From positions 58,465 through 89,196 of the forward strand of contig DKYK01000081.1 of NCBI GenBank assembly GCA_002492415.1: DNA of 30,732 nucleotides, given 5' to 3'. The position numbers and the translations under genes are program-made. Below, in pieces: positions 1 to 6,473 of this stretch. Every line of letters starts with the position of its first letter. Position 1 is the first letter of the stretch. The stretch comes from Christensenella sp. UBA7102. Its GTDB lineage: Bacteria; Bacillota; Clostridia; Christensenellales; UBA1750. Under the pieces are notes generated by a model that was not told the DNA's origin, ran no database searches, and saw nothing but the letters and a program-made list of their open reading frames with translations.

Positions 1-942
1 GGGCTCGTTTTCGGGGATGAAGATCTCGCCCAGGCCATCACGGGGGCCGGAGGCCAGCCAGCGCACGTCGTTGGCGATCTTCATCATATCGGCGGCCAGA
101 GCCTTGAGCGCGCCGTGCGCGAACACCAGCTCGTCCTTGCTGGTCAGCGCGTGGAACTTGTTGGGCGCGGTGACAAAATTCTTGCCGGTGATGGCGGAGA
201 CGGCGGAGGCGACCTTCTGGTCGAAGCCCTTGGGGGCGTTCAGACCCGTGCCCACCGCGGTGCCGCCCAGCGCCAATTCCTTCAGCTCGGGCAGCGCAAG
301 CTCCAGCATCTTTCTGTCCTTTTCCAGCGAGCTTCTCCAACCGGAGATCTCCTGGGTGAAACGAATGGGGGTCGCGTCCTGCAGATGCGTGCGTCCGGAC
401 TTAACCACGCCTTCATTTTCCTGCTCCAGGCGCCGGAATGTGGCGACCAGCGTATCGATGGCGGGGAAGAGCTTATCCTCAATGGCGATGACGGCGGAAA
501 TGTGCATCGCGGTGGGGAAGGTATCATTGGAGGACTGGCTCATATTGATGTCGTCATTGGGATGCAGCAGCTTTTTGCCGGCCAGCTCGTTGCCGCGATT
601 GGCGATGACCTCGTTGGCGTTCATGTTGCTCTGCGTGCCCGAGCCCGTCTGCCACACCACCAGGGGGAAGTGATCGTTGAGCGCGCCGGACATCACCTCA
701 TCGCAGGCCTGGGAGATGGCGGCAAGCTTTTCGTCAGTCATCTTCTCGGGGCGCAGCTCGTGGTTGGCGATGGCCGCCGCCTTCTTCAGCACGCCGAATG
801 CATGCGTGATCTCGCGGGGCATGGTTTCCAGCCCTACGCCGATGAGGAAATTTTCATGGCTGCGTTCGGTTTGCGCCGCCCAGTATTTGTCGGCCGGCAC
901 CTTGACCTCGCCCATGGAATCGTGCTCAATGCGGTACTCCAT
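1..942 (-). CDS. fumC: Class II fumarate hydratase, C-terminus cut by window edge
   Basis: Interconverts fumarate and malate in the cytoplasm. The frame is open from an ATG at 942 to the window edge, giving 314 codons of a protein that is usually about 460 residues. Visible family signatures are GSGTQSNMNANEVIANRG, SSNDTFPTAMH and, just before the edge, SGPRDGLGEIFIPENEP. These are the fumarase versions; aspartase has GAGTSVNMN and a different GLNEI segment. The catalytic SSIMPGKVN loop would follow immediately outside the window. The N-terminus begins MEYRIEHDSMGEVKVPADKYW, typical of FumC. It lies 41 bases after the malate/lactate-type dehydrogenase stop, on the same strand, so it is probably the third gene of a rex operon. 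The ribosome-binding site is weak (GAGAGAG), which would suit translation from a shared message. Confidence 0.93.
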   Translation of the reverse strand, partial: MEYRIEHDSMGEVKVPADKYWAAQTERSHENFLIGVGLETMPREITHAFGVLKKAAAIANHELRPEKMTDEKLAAISQACDEVMSGALNDHFPLVVWQTGSGTQSNMNANEVIANRGNELAGKKLLHPNDDINMSQSSNDTFPTAMHISAVIAIEDKLFPAIDTLVATFRRLEQENEGVVKSGRTHLQDATPIRFTQEISGWRSSLEKDRKMLELALPELKELALGGTAVGTGLNAPKGFDQKVASAVSAITGKNFVTAPNKFHALTSKDELVFAHGALKALAADMMKIANDVRWLASGPRDGLGEIFIPENEP

Positions 943-983
943 TGTTTCAACACTCGCTCTCTCAAAAATTGATATGAAAAGGT

Positions 984-1931
984 TTAGATCTCAATCTGGG
1001 CGATGACGTCCTTGAGGGCGTCGGCGCTCTTGCGCAGCTTTGCAGTCTCCTCTTCGGTCAGCGGGGCGATGATCTTGCCCGCCATACCGTCCGGGCCGAC
1101 GATGGTCAGCGTGGACAGCGCCACATCCTCAATGCCGTACTCGCCGTGCATCACGGTGGAAACCGTCAGCGCGGTATCCGCACCGGAGAAGATGCACTTG
1201 CACAGGTGGCAGACCGATACGGCAACCGCGTAGAAGGTCGCGCCTTTGCGCTGGATGATCTTTCCGCCGGACTTGCGGATGTAGGTCTCGACTTCCTCGT
1301 GCACCAGCTTGGGCTCGATGAAGTCCTTGTTGGTCAGCGCCTCGCCGTAGCGGTCGATGGCAATGTTGGAGATGGTGCCCATAGACCACGGCACAAAGGA
1401 AGTGTCGCCGTGCTCGCCGAACACGTACGCGTGCACATTCTGCTGAGAAATGTTGTAATACTCGGCCAGGCGGGCGCGCAGGCGGGCGGTATCCAGGATG
1501 GTGCCCGAGCCGATGATCTGCTTTTCAGGCAGGCCGGACACCTTGGCAAACACGTAAGTCAGGATATCCACGGGATTGGCCACGATGATGTAGATGGCAT
1601 TGGGCGCGTACTTGACAATCTGAGAGGCGATGGACTTGGTGATGTTGACGTTGGTCTGCGCCAGATCCAGGCGCGACTGACCGGGTTTGCGCGCAACGCC
1701 GGAGGTCAGGATCACGATGTCGGAATTTTCCGCATCCTGATAGCTGCCCGCGTAGATGGAGATGGGGGGACAGAACGCCACGCCCTGCCGGATGTCCAGG
1801 GCCTCGCCCATTGCCTTGCCTTCGTTGATGTCGATCATGACCACTTCGGTTGCAATGCCATTGACTGCCATGGTGTAGGCGATGGTGGAGCCAACGGAAC
1901 CGGCTCCGATGATGGTGACTTTTTTACCCAT
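984..1931 (-). CDS. mdh: LDH-family NAD-dependent dehydrogenase, probably malate dehydrogenase
   Basis: A 2-hydroxyacid dehydrogenase of the LDH/MDH superfamily, 315 residues. It has the N-terminal NAD-binding GAGSVGS, the catalytic DTARLR and GEHGDTS (active-site His), and the substrate-loop segment VARKPGQSRLDL. In true lactate dehydrogenases the position after 'A-x' in this loop is Gln (for example ANQKPGETR). Here it is Arg, as in malate dehydrogenases (VARKPGM). I therefore favour oxaloacetate/malate as substrate, which fits the fumarase gene directly downstream and Rex upstream. An upstream ATG at 1946 is rejected as start because it sits on the Shine-Dalgarno sequence (AGGAGGA type, about 1938-1944) that serves the ATG at 1931. 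Automatic pipelines may call this ldh. The family is certain; the malate assignment is inferred from one loop residue plus context. Confidence 0.9.
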   Translation of the reverse strand: MGKKVTIIGAGSVGSTIAYTMAVNGIATEVVMIDINEGKAMGEALDIRQGVAFCPPISIYAGSYQDAENSDIVILTSGVARKPGQSRLDLAQTNVNITKSIASQIVKYAPNAIYIIVANPVDILTYVFAKVSGLPEKQIIGSGTILDTARLRARLAEYYNISQQNVHAYVFGEHGDTSFVPWSMGTISNIAIDRYGEALTNKDFIEPKLVHEEVETYIRKSGGKIIQRKGATFYAVAVSVCHLCKCIFSGADTALTVSTVMHGEYGIEDVALSTLTIVGPDGMAGKIIAPLTEEETAKLRKSADALKDVIAQIEI

Positions 1932-1988
1932 ATGTGTTTCCTCCATTTTTTATCATCCGCAGCACTGCCGCGCCGCAGGTTGGTTACG

Positions 1989-2642
1989 TCATTTCGCTTC
2001 GCCCGGCAAGCCCTGCTCTGCCTGCTTTAGGTGGTAGGAGAGCAGCGCGAGCGAGCTTGCCATGTTCTCCCGCTGTACCAGTACGCCCGGCGGCGCGCTC
2101 AGATGCACCGGCGCAAAGTTCCAAATGGCTTTGATGCCGCCGCGCACCATCGCGTCCGCGCAGCCCTGCGCCGCCGCCGCCGGCACCGTCAGAATGCCGA
2201 TGCGGATGTGCTCGCTGCGACAATACTCCGTCATGCGTTCCACCGGCAGCACGGGCACGCCGTCCACCGAGGACCCCATCAGCGCGCCTTTATTGTCAAA
2301 GACTGCCACGATGTCCAGGCCATAGTCGGCAAAGCCGCCATAGCTCATCAGCGCCAGGCCCAGGTTGCCCACGCCCGCCAACACAGCACGGTTGCAGGTG
2401 CCGTAGCCTAGAAAATGCTCCAAATCGCGAACCAAATCGCTGACCAGGTAGCCAATCTTGGGTTTGCCCGCGACGCTGACCGCCGCCAGGTCCTTGCGCA
2501 CCTGCACCTCGCCCAGATCCAGCGCCGCGGCGATGGCCGATGCCGAAATGGTGCGCCCCTTTTCGGGCGCCAGGGACTTGAGGTATGTCAGATAGGTGGG
2601 CAGACGCTGCAGCGTCTGTTTGGAAATTCCGCCTGTCAGCAT
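1989..2642 (-). CDS. rex: Redox-sensing transcriptional repressor Rex
   Basis: Rex is a dimeric repressor that senses the NADH/NAD+ ratio and releases fermentation and respiration genes when NADH is high. The 217-residue length is normal. The N-terminus has the typical ISKQTLQRLPTYLTYL followed by a winged helix (roughly residues 5-75, with EVQVRKDLA recognition region). The Rossmann nucleotide-binding GVGNLG is at residues 90-95 and the acidic AVFD at about 113-116 explains preference for NAD(H). The start at 2642 has a strong GGAGGG ribosome-binding site (2648-2654). The dehydrogenase gene begins 57 bases downstream on the same strand, so rex probably heads a rex-mdh-fumC operon and may regulate itself. 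Confidence 0.96.
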   Translation of the reverse strand: MLTGGISKQTLQRLPTYLTYLKSLAPEKGRTISASAIAAALDLGEVQVRKDLAAVSVAGKPKIGYLVSDLVRDLEHFLGYGTCNRAVLAGVGNLGLALMSYGGFADYGLDIVAVFDNKGALMGSSVDGVPVLPVERMTEYCRSEHIRIGILTVPAAAAQGCADAMVRGGIKAIWNFAPVHLSAPPGVLVQRENMASSLALLSYHLKQAEQGLPGEAK

Positions 2643-2689
2643 GCACGCCCTCCTCTCTCCCCATGATTCGATAGGATTCTGCCATTATT

Positions 2690-2718
2690 AGTTTACCACA
2701 TACAGCGAAGGATGTAAA
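2690..2718 (-). promoter_or_regulatory. Probable sigma-A promoter of the rex operon
   Basis: On the minus strand TTTACA (2713-2718) and TAAACT (2690-2695) are separated by exactly 17 bases, placing transcription start about 40 bases before the rex ATG. The -35 matches 5 of 6 consensus positions and the -10 matches 4 of 6. Confidence 0.55.
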
Positions 2719-2823
2719 TTGGATGGGATCATCCCGTATCTTTGTATCGATATATTTTTATCGATTTCCGGCAAACAAAATGACTTATGCGCACAGAGAA
2801 CTGCGCCCGGTCATCCGGTAAGT

Positions 2824-2841
2824 CTGTTAATAATATAACAT
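2824..2841. promoter_or_regulatory. Candidate Rex operator
   Basis: The sequence CTGTTAATAATATAACAT is an imperfect palindrome matching 11 of the 14 fixed positions of the clostridial Rex consensus TTGTTAA-N4-TTAACAA. It lies about 180 bases before rex and about 160 bases before the YdcZ-like gene, in the gap between the two divergent genes. Which promoter it would control is not clear; it is upstream of the rex -35 rather than overlapping it. Confidence 0.45.
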
Positions 2842-3002
2842 ATCCATCGTCACAAGAAAAGAGCTTTTCAAAAAAATTCGCGAAAAAACCAAAAAATACC
2901 GTAAAATGCGCAGCGTTGGCGCGCAGAGCGCAGAACTGTGCATATTTTCCTGCATCATGACCTATGCTAGCATGGGAACACATTTGAGGAGGTCGGTTTG
3001 CA

Positions 3003-3431
3003 ATGGGCATACTGTTTTCCATACTTGCCGGGGCGGCCATGAGCGTGCAGGGCGTGCTCAATACCCGGCTTTCGGAAAAAGCCGGACTTTACGAGGCCAA
3101 CGCCTGGGTACAGGGCACTGCCTTTGCGCTGTCACTGCTTGCGGTGTGGCTGTTGGGCAAGGGTAGTTTCCGGGAGCTGTTTCAGGCACCCAAGTGGACG
3201 CTGCTGGGCGGCGTGCTGGGCATTATCATCACGATTACGGTCATGCTGGGCATCGGCAGGCTATCACCGACGGTGGCCATCTCCACCATACTCATCGCGC
3301 AGCTGTTTGTGGCCGCGCTCATCGACGCCTTCGGCTGGATGGGCAGCGAAAAGGTGCCTTTTTGCTGGAATCAGTATGTCGCGCTGGCGCTGATGATCGG
3401 CGGCGTGGTACTGTTCAAGCTGAAGCTGTAG
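3003..3431 (+). CDS. YdcZ-type (DUF606) DMT superfamily membrane transporter
   Basis: A 142-residue, very hydrophobic protein with about five membrane segments, the usual size for the YdcZ/DUF606 family of small drug/metabolite-type transporters. The N-terminal ILAGAAMSVQGVLNTRLSEKAG is the characteristic family start, where a glycine-rich first helix is followed by an asparagine/arginine turn. The substrate is unknown. The ATG at 3003 is supported by an AGGAGGT ribosome-binding site (2987-2993). It is a single-gene unit, divergent from rex and ended by a strong hairpin. Confidence 0.85.
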   Translation: MGILFSILAGAAMSVQGVLNTRLSEKAGLYEANAWVQGTAFALSLLAVWLLGKGSFRELFQAPKWTLLGGVLGIIITITVMLGIGRLSPTVAISTILIAQLFVAALIDAFGWMGSEKVPFCWNQYVALALMIGGVVLFKLKL

Positions 3432-3455
3432 CCTCCGCTGCCGATTGAGCAAGAC

Positions 3456-3496
3456 AAGCCTCCCGTGGAACGGAACCGTTCCTGCGGGAGGCTTTT
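3456..3496. terminator. Bidirectional intrinsic terminator
   Basis: A perfect 10-bp stem (AAGCCTCCCG, 3456-3465, with CGGGAGGCTT, 3485-3494) encloses a second 7-bp stem (GGAACGG with CCGTTCC). It ends in TTTT. It sits between the converging YdcZ-like gene and the polyferredoxin gene and can serve both. Confidence 0.9.
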
Positions 3497-3502
3497 GCTG
3501 CG

Positions 3503-4333
3503 TCAGCCAATGGCGTCGTGCGGACAGGCGCGCTTGCACTTGCCGCAGCGGATACACTCCGGGTCGTTGGGGTGTTTTGACGGATCCACGCCCATGCCGC
3601 AGACCTGCGCGCACGCACCGCAATGGGTGCACTTCTCATCGTCCACGCGGCTGCGGAACACCGCGATGGGATTGAACAGCGCATAGATCGCCCCCAGCGG
3701 ACAGAGATACTTGCAGAAGGGCCGGAAAAACACTACGCAGGCGGCGAGCACGGCGAGCAGCAGCGCAGCCTTCCACGCGAACAGCCCGCCCGCCGCGCTG
3801 CGGATGCTCTCGTCCGCGGCCATCAGAGGCAGGCCGCCCTCCAGCGTGCCTGCGGGGCAGAGCAACTTGCAGAACCAGGGCGTGCCCTGGCCCGAGGCAT
3901 CCGTCAAAAATAGAGGCAGCGCGAGCACCAGCACGGCCAGCACTACGTACTTGACCAAGCGCAGCGCGCGGTCGCCGCGGAAGGTGTAAATTTTCCATTT
4001 GAAAGGAATTTTGTGCAGCAGCTCCTGCACCAGCCCAAACGGACACAGCCAGCCGCAGACGAAGCGCCCCAGCAACGCGCCCACCAGCAAAAGAAAGCCC
4101 ACCACATAATAGGAAAAACCGAATTTTCTGCTGCCCAACACCGACTGCAGCGCGCCGACGGGACACGAACCCAACGCGCCGGGGCAGGAATAGCAGTTGA
4201 GACCGGGCACGCATAGCCCTTTTAAGCGCCCACGGTATAGCGTGCCGCGCACAAAGCCCGCCAGGTGGCCGTTTGTCAGCAGCGCCCAAGCCGCCTGCAC
4301 CGCGTGGCGCCATTTTCCCATCCGTTTATCCAA
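3503..4333 (-). CDS. NapH/YccM-type membrane 4Fe-4S polyferredoxin
   Basis: A 276-residue membrane electron-transfer protein. It has an N-terminal Cys cluster (C41, C47, C50, C57, within CYSCPGALGSCPVG), and three CxxxCP motifs at the membrane face: CGWLCP (93-98), CKLLCP (155-160) and CKYLCP (207-212). Two C-terminal ferredoxin 4Fe-4S motifs follow, CTHCGACAQVC (235-245) and CIRCGKCKRAC (260-270). Between them lie about four to five hydrophobic helices (74-92, 127-143, 185-203). This is the NapH/MauN/YccM layout, usually passing electrons between a quinone or flavoprotein and a periplasmic or cytoplasmic partner; the partner here is unknown. The start is probably TTG at 4333, overlapping the end of the CD1871A-like gene by 8 bases with GGAG upstream; the ATG at 4321 is the alternative. 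Confidence 0.88.
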   Translation of the reverse strand: MDKRMGKWRHAVQAAWALLTNGHLAGFVRGTLYRGRLKGLCVPGLNCYSCPGALGSCPVGALQSVLGSRKFGFSYYVVGFLLLVGALLGRFVCGWLCPFGLVQELLHKIPFKWKIYTFRGDRALRLVKYVVLAVLVLALPLFLTDASGQGTPWFCKLLCPAGTLEGGLPLMAADESIRSAAGGLFAWKAALLLAVLAACVVFFRPFCKYLCPLGAIYALFNPIAVFRSRVDDEKCTHCGACAQVCGMGVDPSKHPNDPECIRCGKCKRACPHDAIG

Positions 4334-4478
4334 TGCCGATACACTCCAAACATACGCGGACCGCCTTGCTGAGCACGGCCGAAGCTTCGCCGCGCAGCGC
4401 GCCCACGACCATCATCACAGCGCCCGCCGCCATCAGCGCCAGCGGCAGCCAGCGCCCGACCGCACGTTCGACCTTCAT
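4326..4478 (-). CDS. CD1871A-family CXXC small membrane protein
   Basis: A 50-residue protein with one membrane helix (about residues 12-30, LPLALMAAGAVMMVVGALRG) and a C-terminal VCLECIGIG. The tail and size match the CD1871A family of CXXC-containing small proteins from anaerobic Firmicutes, whose function is unknown. The start at 4478 is chosen because the promoter on this strand puts transcription start near 4509, leaving no room for a ribosome-binding site before the upstream ATG at 4499. Its stop overlaps the start of the polyferredoxin gene, so the two are translated together and probably work together. A thiol/disulfide or metal role for the CxxC pair is only a guess. Confidence 0.8.
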   Translation of the reverse strand: MKVERAVGRWLPLALMAAGAVMMVVGALRGEASAVLSKAVRVCLECIGIG

Positions 4479-4515
4479 CGCCGCACCCCCTCGCCGCATT
4501 TTTCCTTCCCTGATG

Positions 4516-4544
4516 AATATAAAAAAAGATAGCGGAAAAGTCAA
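4516..4544 (-). promoter_or_regulatory. Promoter of the CD1871A-like/polyferredoxin pair
   Basis: On the minus strand TTGACT (4539-4544), a 17-base spacer and TATATT (4516-4521) match the sigma-A consensus at 5 of 6 positions in each box. The -35 lies in the left arm of a shared inverted repeat. Confidence 0.75.
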
Positions 4545-4557
4545 GCTGAAGCTTGAC
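4540..4557. promoter_or_regulatory. Inverted repeat covering both divergent -35 boxes
   Basis: GTCAAGC (4540-4546) and GCTTGAC (4551-4557) form a perfect 7-bp inverted repeat around TGAA. Each arm contains the -35 box of one of two back-to-back promoters, so a repressor bound here could silence both. It could also be a by-product of two facing TTGAC boxes, although the GC extension inward is not explained by that. Confidence 0.5.
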
Positions 4558-4581
4558 AAAGCAGTATCAAAGGCGTTTAGT
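4553..4581 (+). promoter_or_regulatory. Promoter of the rightward four-gene operon
   Basis: A perfect TTGACA (4553-4558), 17 bases and TTTAGT (4576-4581, 4 of 6). Transcription would begin near 4588, about 34 bases before the ATG at 4622. Confidence 0.6.
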
Positions 4582-4621
4582 TATATCAGGAAATTATGTT
4601 GAGAGGACGGTTTGGAGGACT

Positions 4622-5491
4622 ATGGCTTCAAGGCAGATTCGGCAGCGGAAACACACGGCGGCGACGGTTGTCACCATACTGGAGCTTGCGGCGATATTGG
4701 GTCTGTACCTGACGGTGGGGCTGAGCACGGGGCTGCAGCTGGCGCGGGAGAAGGGCTGGCTACCGGAGGAACAGCACATCCCCGTCCAGACGGGCGCCCC
4801 CATCTCCACACCCGCTGCGCAGCCCGATGAGACTGCACCCGTGACGCCCGAGGCGACGCCCGAGCCGACGCTCTGCCCCGGCTGCGGAGCGGCGCTGGCC
4901 GACCCGGCGGCGCAGTTCTGCTCCGCCTGCGGCGTCGATCTTTGGAACTTTAGCGCGCAGCCCGAGCCGGAAGAACCGACGGAACTGTCCGTGTTGGACG
5001 CGGCGACCGTTGACGCGAAGATCGCATCGGGCGAGATCGACGCGCTGACCGTGTATGACGCCTGGGAGAGCTCCATCGTTACGCAGTCGGGCACGCACGA
5101 CAATTCCGCCGACGCAGCGGTGGACGGGAATACCGACACCTCTTGGCAGGAAGGTGTGGACGGCGACGGTCTGGGCGAGTACATCATGCTGGACTTGGGG
5201 CGAGAGCGGCAGGTGCAGTACCTGAAGGCCTGGCTGGGCAACTGGCGCAGCGACGACTGGTATAACCGCAACAACGTGCCCGCCCAGCTGTGCATCACGT
5301 TCTATGACGAAGATTGGAATTGCGAAAGCTGCATGATCTCCTTCCCCAAAGAGAAGCGGCCGTTCGGCATCGCGCTGTCCCGGCCGGTGTCGGCGCAATA
5401 CGTCTGCATCGAAATTGTGGACGTATACTCCGGCAGCAAGTATGACGACACCTGTATCGCGGAGATCCTTGTGTGCGGGGCTGAAGAATGA
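4622..5491 (+). CDS. Membrane-anchored zinc-ribbon protein with NADase-type glycan-binding domain
   Basis: 289 residues, not a named enzyme. A hydrophobic helix at about residues 15-38 is followed by a Pro/Thr/Glu-rich linker. Then comes a zinc ribbon CPGC...CSAC (Cys 85, 88, 100, 103), and after a second acidic linker a discoidin-like domain from about 145 to the end. The latter carries VDGNTDTSWQEGVDGDGLGE and NWRSDDWYNRNNVP, which match the NADase-type glycan-binding domain found in many anaerobe surface and secreted proteins. Its job is probably carbohydrate or wall binding; the zinc ribbon's role is unknown. The start at 4622 has GGAGG just upstream (4614-4618, short spacing). It is first in an operon and overlaps the next gene by four bases. 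Confidence 0.72.
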   Translation: MASRQIRQRKHTAATVVTILELAAILGLYLTVGLSTGLQLAREKGWLPEEQHIPVQTGAPISTPAAQPDETAPVTPEATPEPTLCPGCGAALADPAAQFCSACGVDLWNFSAQPEPEEPTELSVLDAATVDAKIASGEIDALTVYDAWESSIVTQSGTHDNSADAAVDGNTDTSWQEGVDGDGLGEYIMLDLGRERQVQYLKAWLGNWRSDDWYNRNNVPAQLCITFYDEDWNCESCMISFPKEKRPFGIALSRPVSAQYVCIEIVDVYSGSKYDDTCIAEILVCGAEE

Positions 5492-6456
5492 GCGCGCGCA
5501 AGGGGCTGCTGATCGCGGCTTACGCGCTGCTGCTGGCGGCGGCGATCAGCGCGCTTGCGCTGTTCGGCGTGCAGACGGTGCGCCTGCACGCGCTTTGGCA
5601 GCAGAGCGAGGACACGGCCAAGCAGTTTGAGCAGGAAATCTCCGCGCTCGCCGCTGAGAACGACGCGCTGGCGCGAGAGAGAGAAAAGGCGCAGGCATTG
5701 GCGGAAGATCAGGCGCAGCGCATCGAGCAGCTGCAGGATCAGTGCGCCCGGCTTCAGGCTGAATTGGACAGCGCGGCGCGCTATACGTTGGATGTGCGGC
5801 AGCTGCCCGCGGGACAGATCGTGGCCGGGGAAGAGATCGACCAGGCACATCTGCAGGACTACTTCACCAGCAGCCCCATCCTGGAGGGTGACGAGGTATA
5901 TGTGCGCATCTATGGCAAAAGCTTCGTGGACAACGATGACATCGCGCTTGCCGACCTGCGGTACATGAAGGTATTGCATTACAACTTCGACCATCAGGTA
6001 CAGGTGGGCGAACTGATCGTGCACCGCGAGCTGGCGCCCGATTATCAGGAGATCTTCCAGGCGCTGTTTGAGAATGAATATGAGATTCAGAGCATGTATC
6101 TGATCGACAATTACTGGACGGGCGACGGCGCTTCATCGGACTCGGCCTCCATCGAGGTCAACAACACCTCGGCCTTCTGTTACCGCAAGGTGGTGGGCGG
6201 CTCGGGGCTGTCCAATCACGCGTTGGGCCGCGCCATCGACATCAACCCGCAGCAAAACCCCTATGTCACCTACAAGGACGGCAAGCCACGCTGGACGCAC
6301 GACAACGCGGATGATTACATCGACCGTGACACGGGCCTGCCGCACGTCATCACGCATGACGATCTGTGCTACCGGCTCTTTAAGGCGCACGGCTTTGATT
6401 GGGGCGGCGATTGGAGGACCATGAAGGACTATCAGCATTTCGATAAGGAAAAATGA
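5488..6456 (+). CDS. Membrane-anchored M15-family D,D-carboxypeptidase/endopeptidase
   Basis: 322 residues. An N-terminal signal anchor (about 6-28) is followed by a coiled coil (about 38-97, Glu/Ala/Gln-rich). The C-terminal domain is a zinc peptidase of family M15 (VanY/CwlK group) with SNHALGRAIDIN (H244, D251) and the last-ligand motif DYQHFD (H317, with D314 nearby). These enzymes cut peptidoglycan stem peptides, either D-Ala-D-Ala or L-Ala-D-Glu; the sequence does not decide which. The middle part (100-200) has no recognised domain. The ATG overlaps the stop of the preceding gene (ATGA), which implies translational coupling. The coiled coil suggests the enzyme is held away from the membrane or forms an oligomer. 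Confidence 0.87.
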   Translation: MSARKGLLIAAYALLLAAAISALALFGVQTVRLHALWQQSEDTAKQFEQEISALAAENDALAREREKAQALAEDQAQRIEQLQDQCARLQAELDSAARYTLDVRQLPAGQIVAGEEIDQAHLQDYFTSSPILEGDEVYVRIYGKSFVDNDDIALADLRYMKVLHYNFDHQVQVGELIVHRELAPDYQEIFQALFENEYEIQSMYLIDNYWTGDGASSDSASIEVNNTSAFCYRKVVGGSGLSNHALGRAIDINPQQNPYVTYKDGKPRWTHDNADDYIDRDTGLPHVITHDDLCYRLFKAHGFDWGGDWRTMKDYQHFDKEK

Positions 6457-6473
6457 CGAGGGAGGGCGCGCAC

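Larger units (their letters stand above)
2643..3002. other. 360-base AT-rich divergent intergenic region
   Basis: No convincing gene was seen here. It is markedly more AT-rich than the flanks and holds the rex promoter, the candidate Rex operator, an A/T-run stretch around 2865-2900 containing the palindrome TTCGCGAA, and a weak -10-like TATGCT at 2963-2968 in front of the rightward gene. Confidence 0.6.

Noticed and set aside
115..972. Long open frame opposite fumC, and similar long frames opposite the flavodiiron (16354-18342), uxaC (18418-19626), uxaB (20767-22158), Lhr (24575-26872) and surface-protein (14668-16239) genes
   Set aside because: They are antisense to well-recognised genes, rich in Arg, His, Ala and Gln, and lack domains; GC-rich codon use explains them.
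984..1931. Plain L-lactate dehydrogenase call
   Set aside because: The specificity-loop residue is Arg rather than Gln and the neighbour is fumarase, so malate is the better guess.
4553..4621. A longer N-terminus for the zinc-ribbon/glycan-binding protein from TTG at 4553
   Set aside because: That TTG is the -35 box TTGACA of a well-spaced promoter, and a ribosome-binding site lies before the ATG at 4622.
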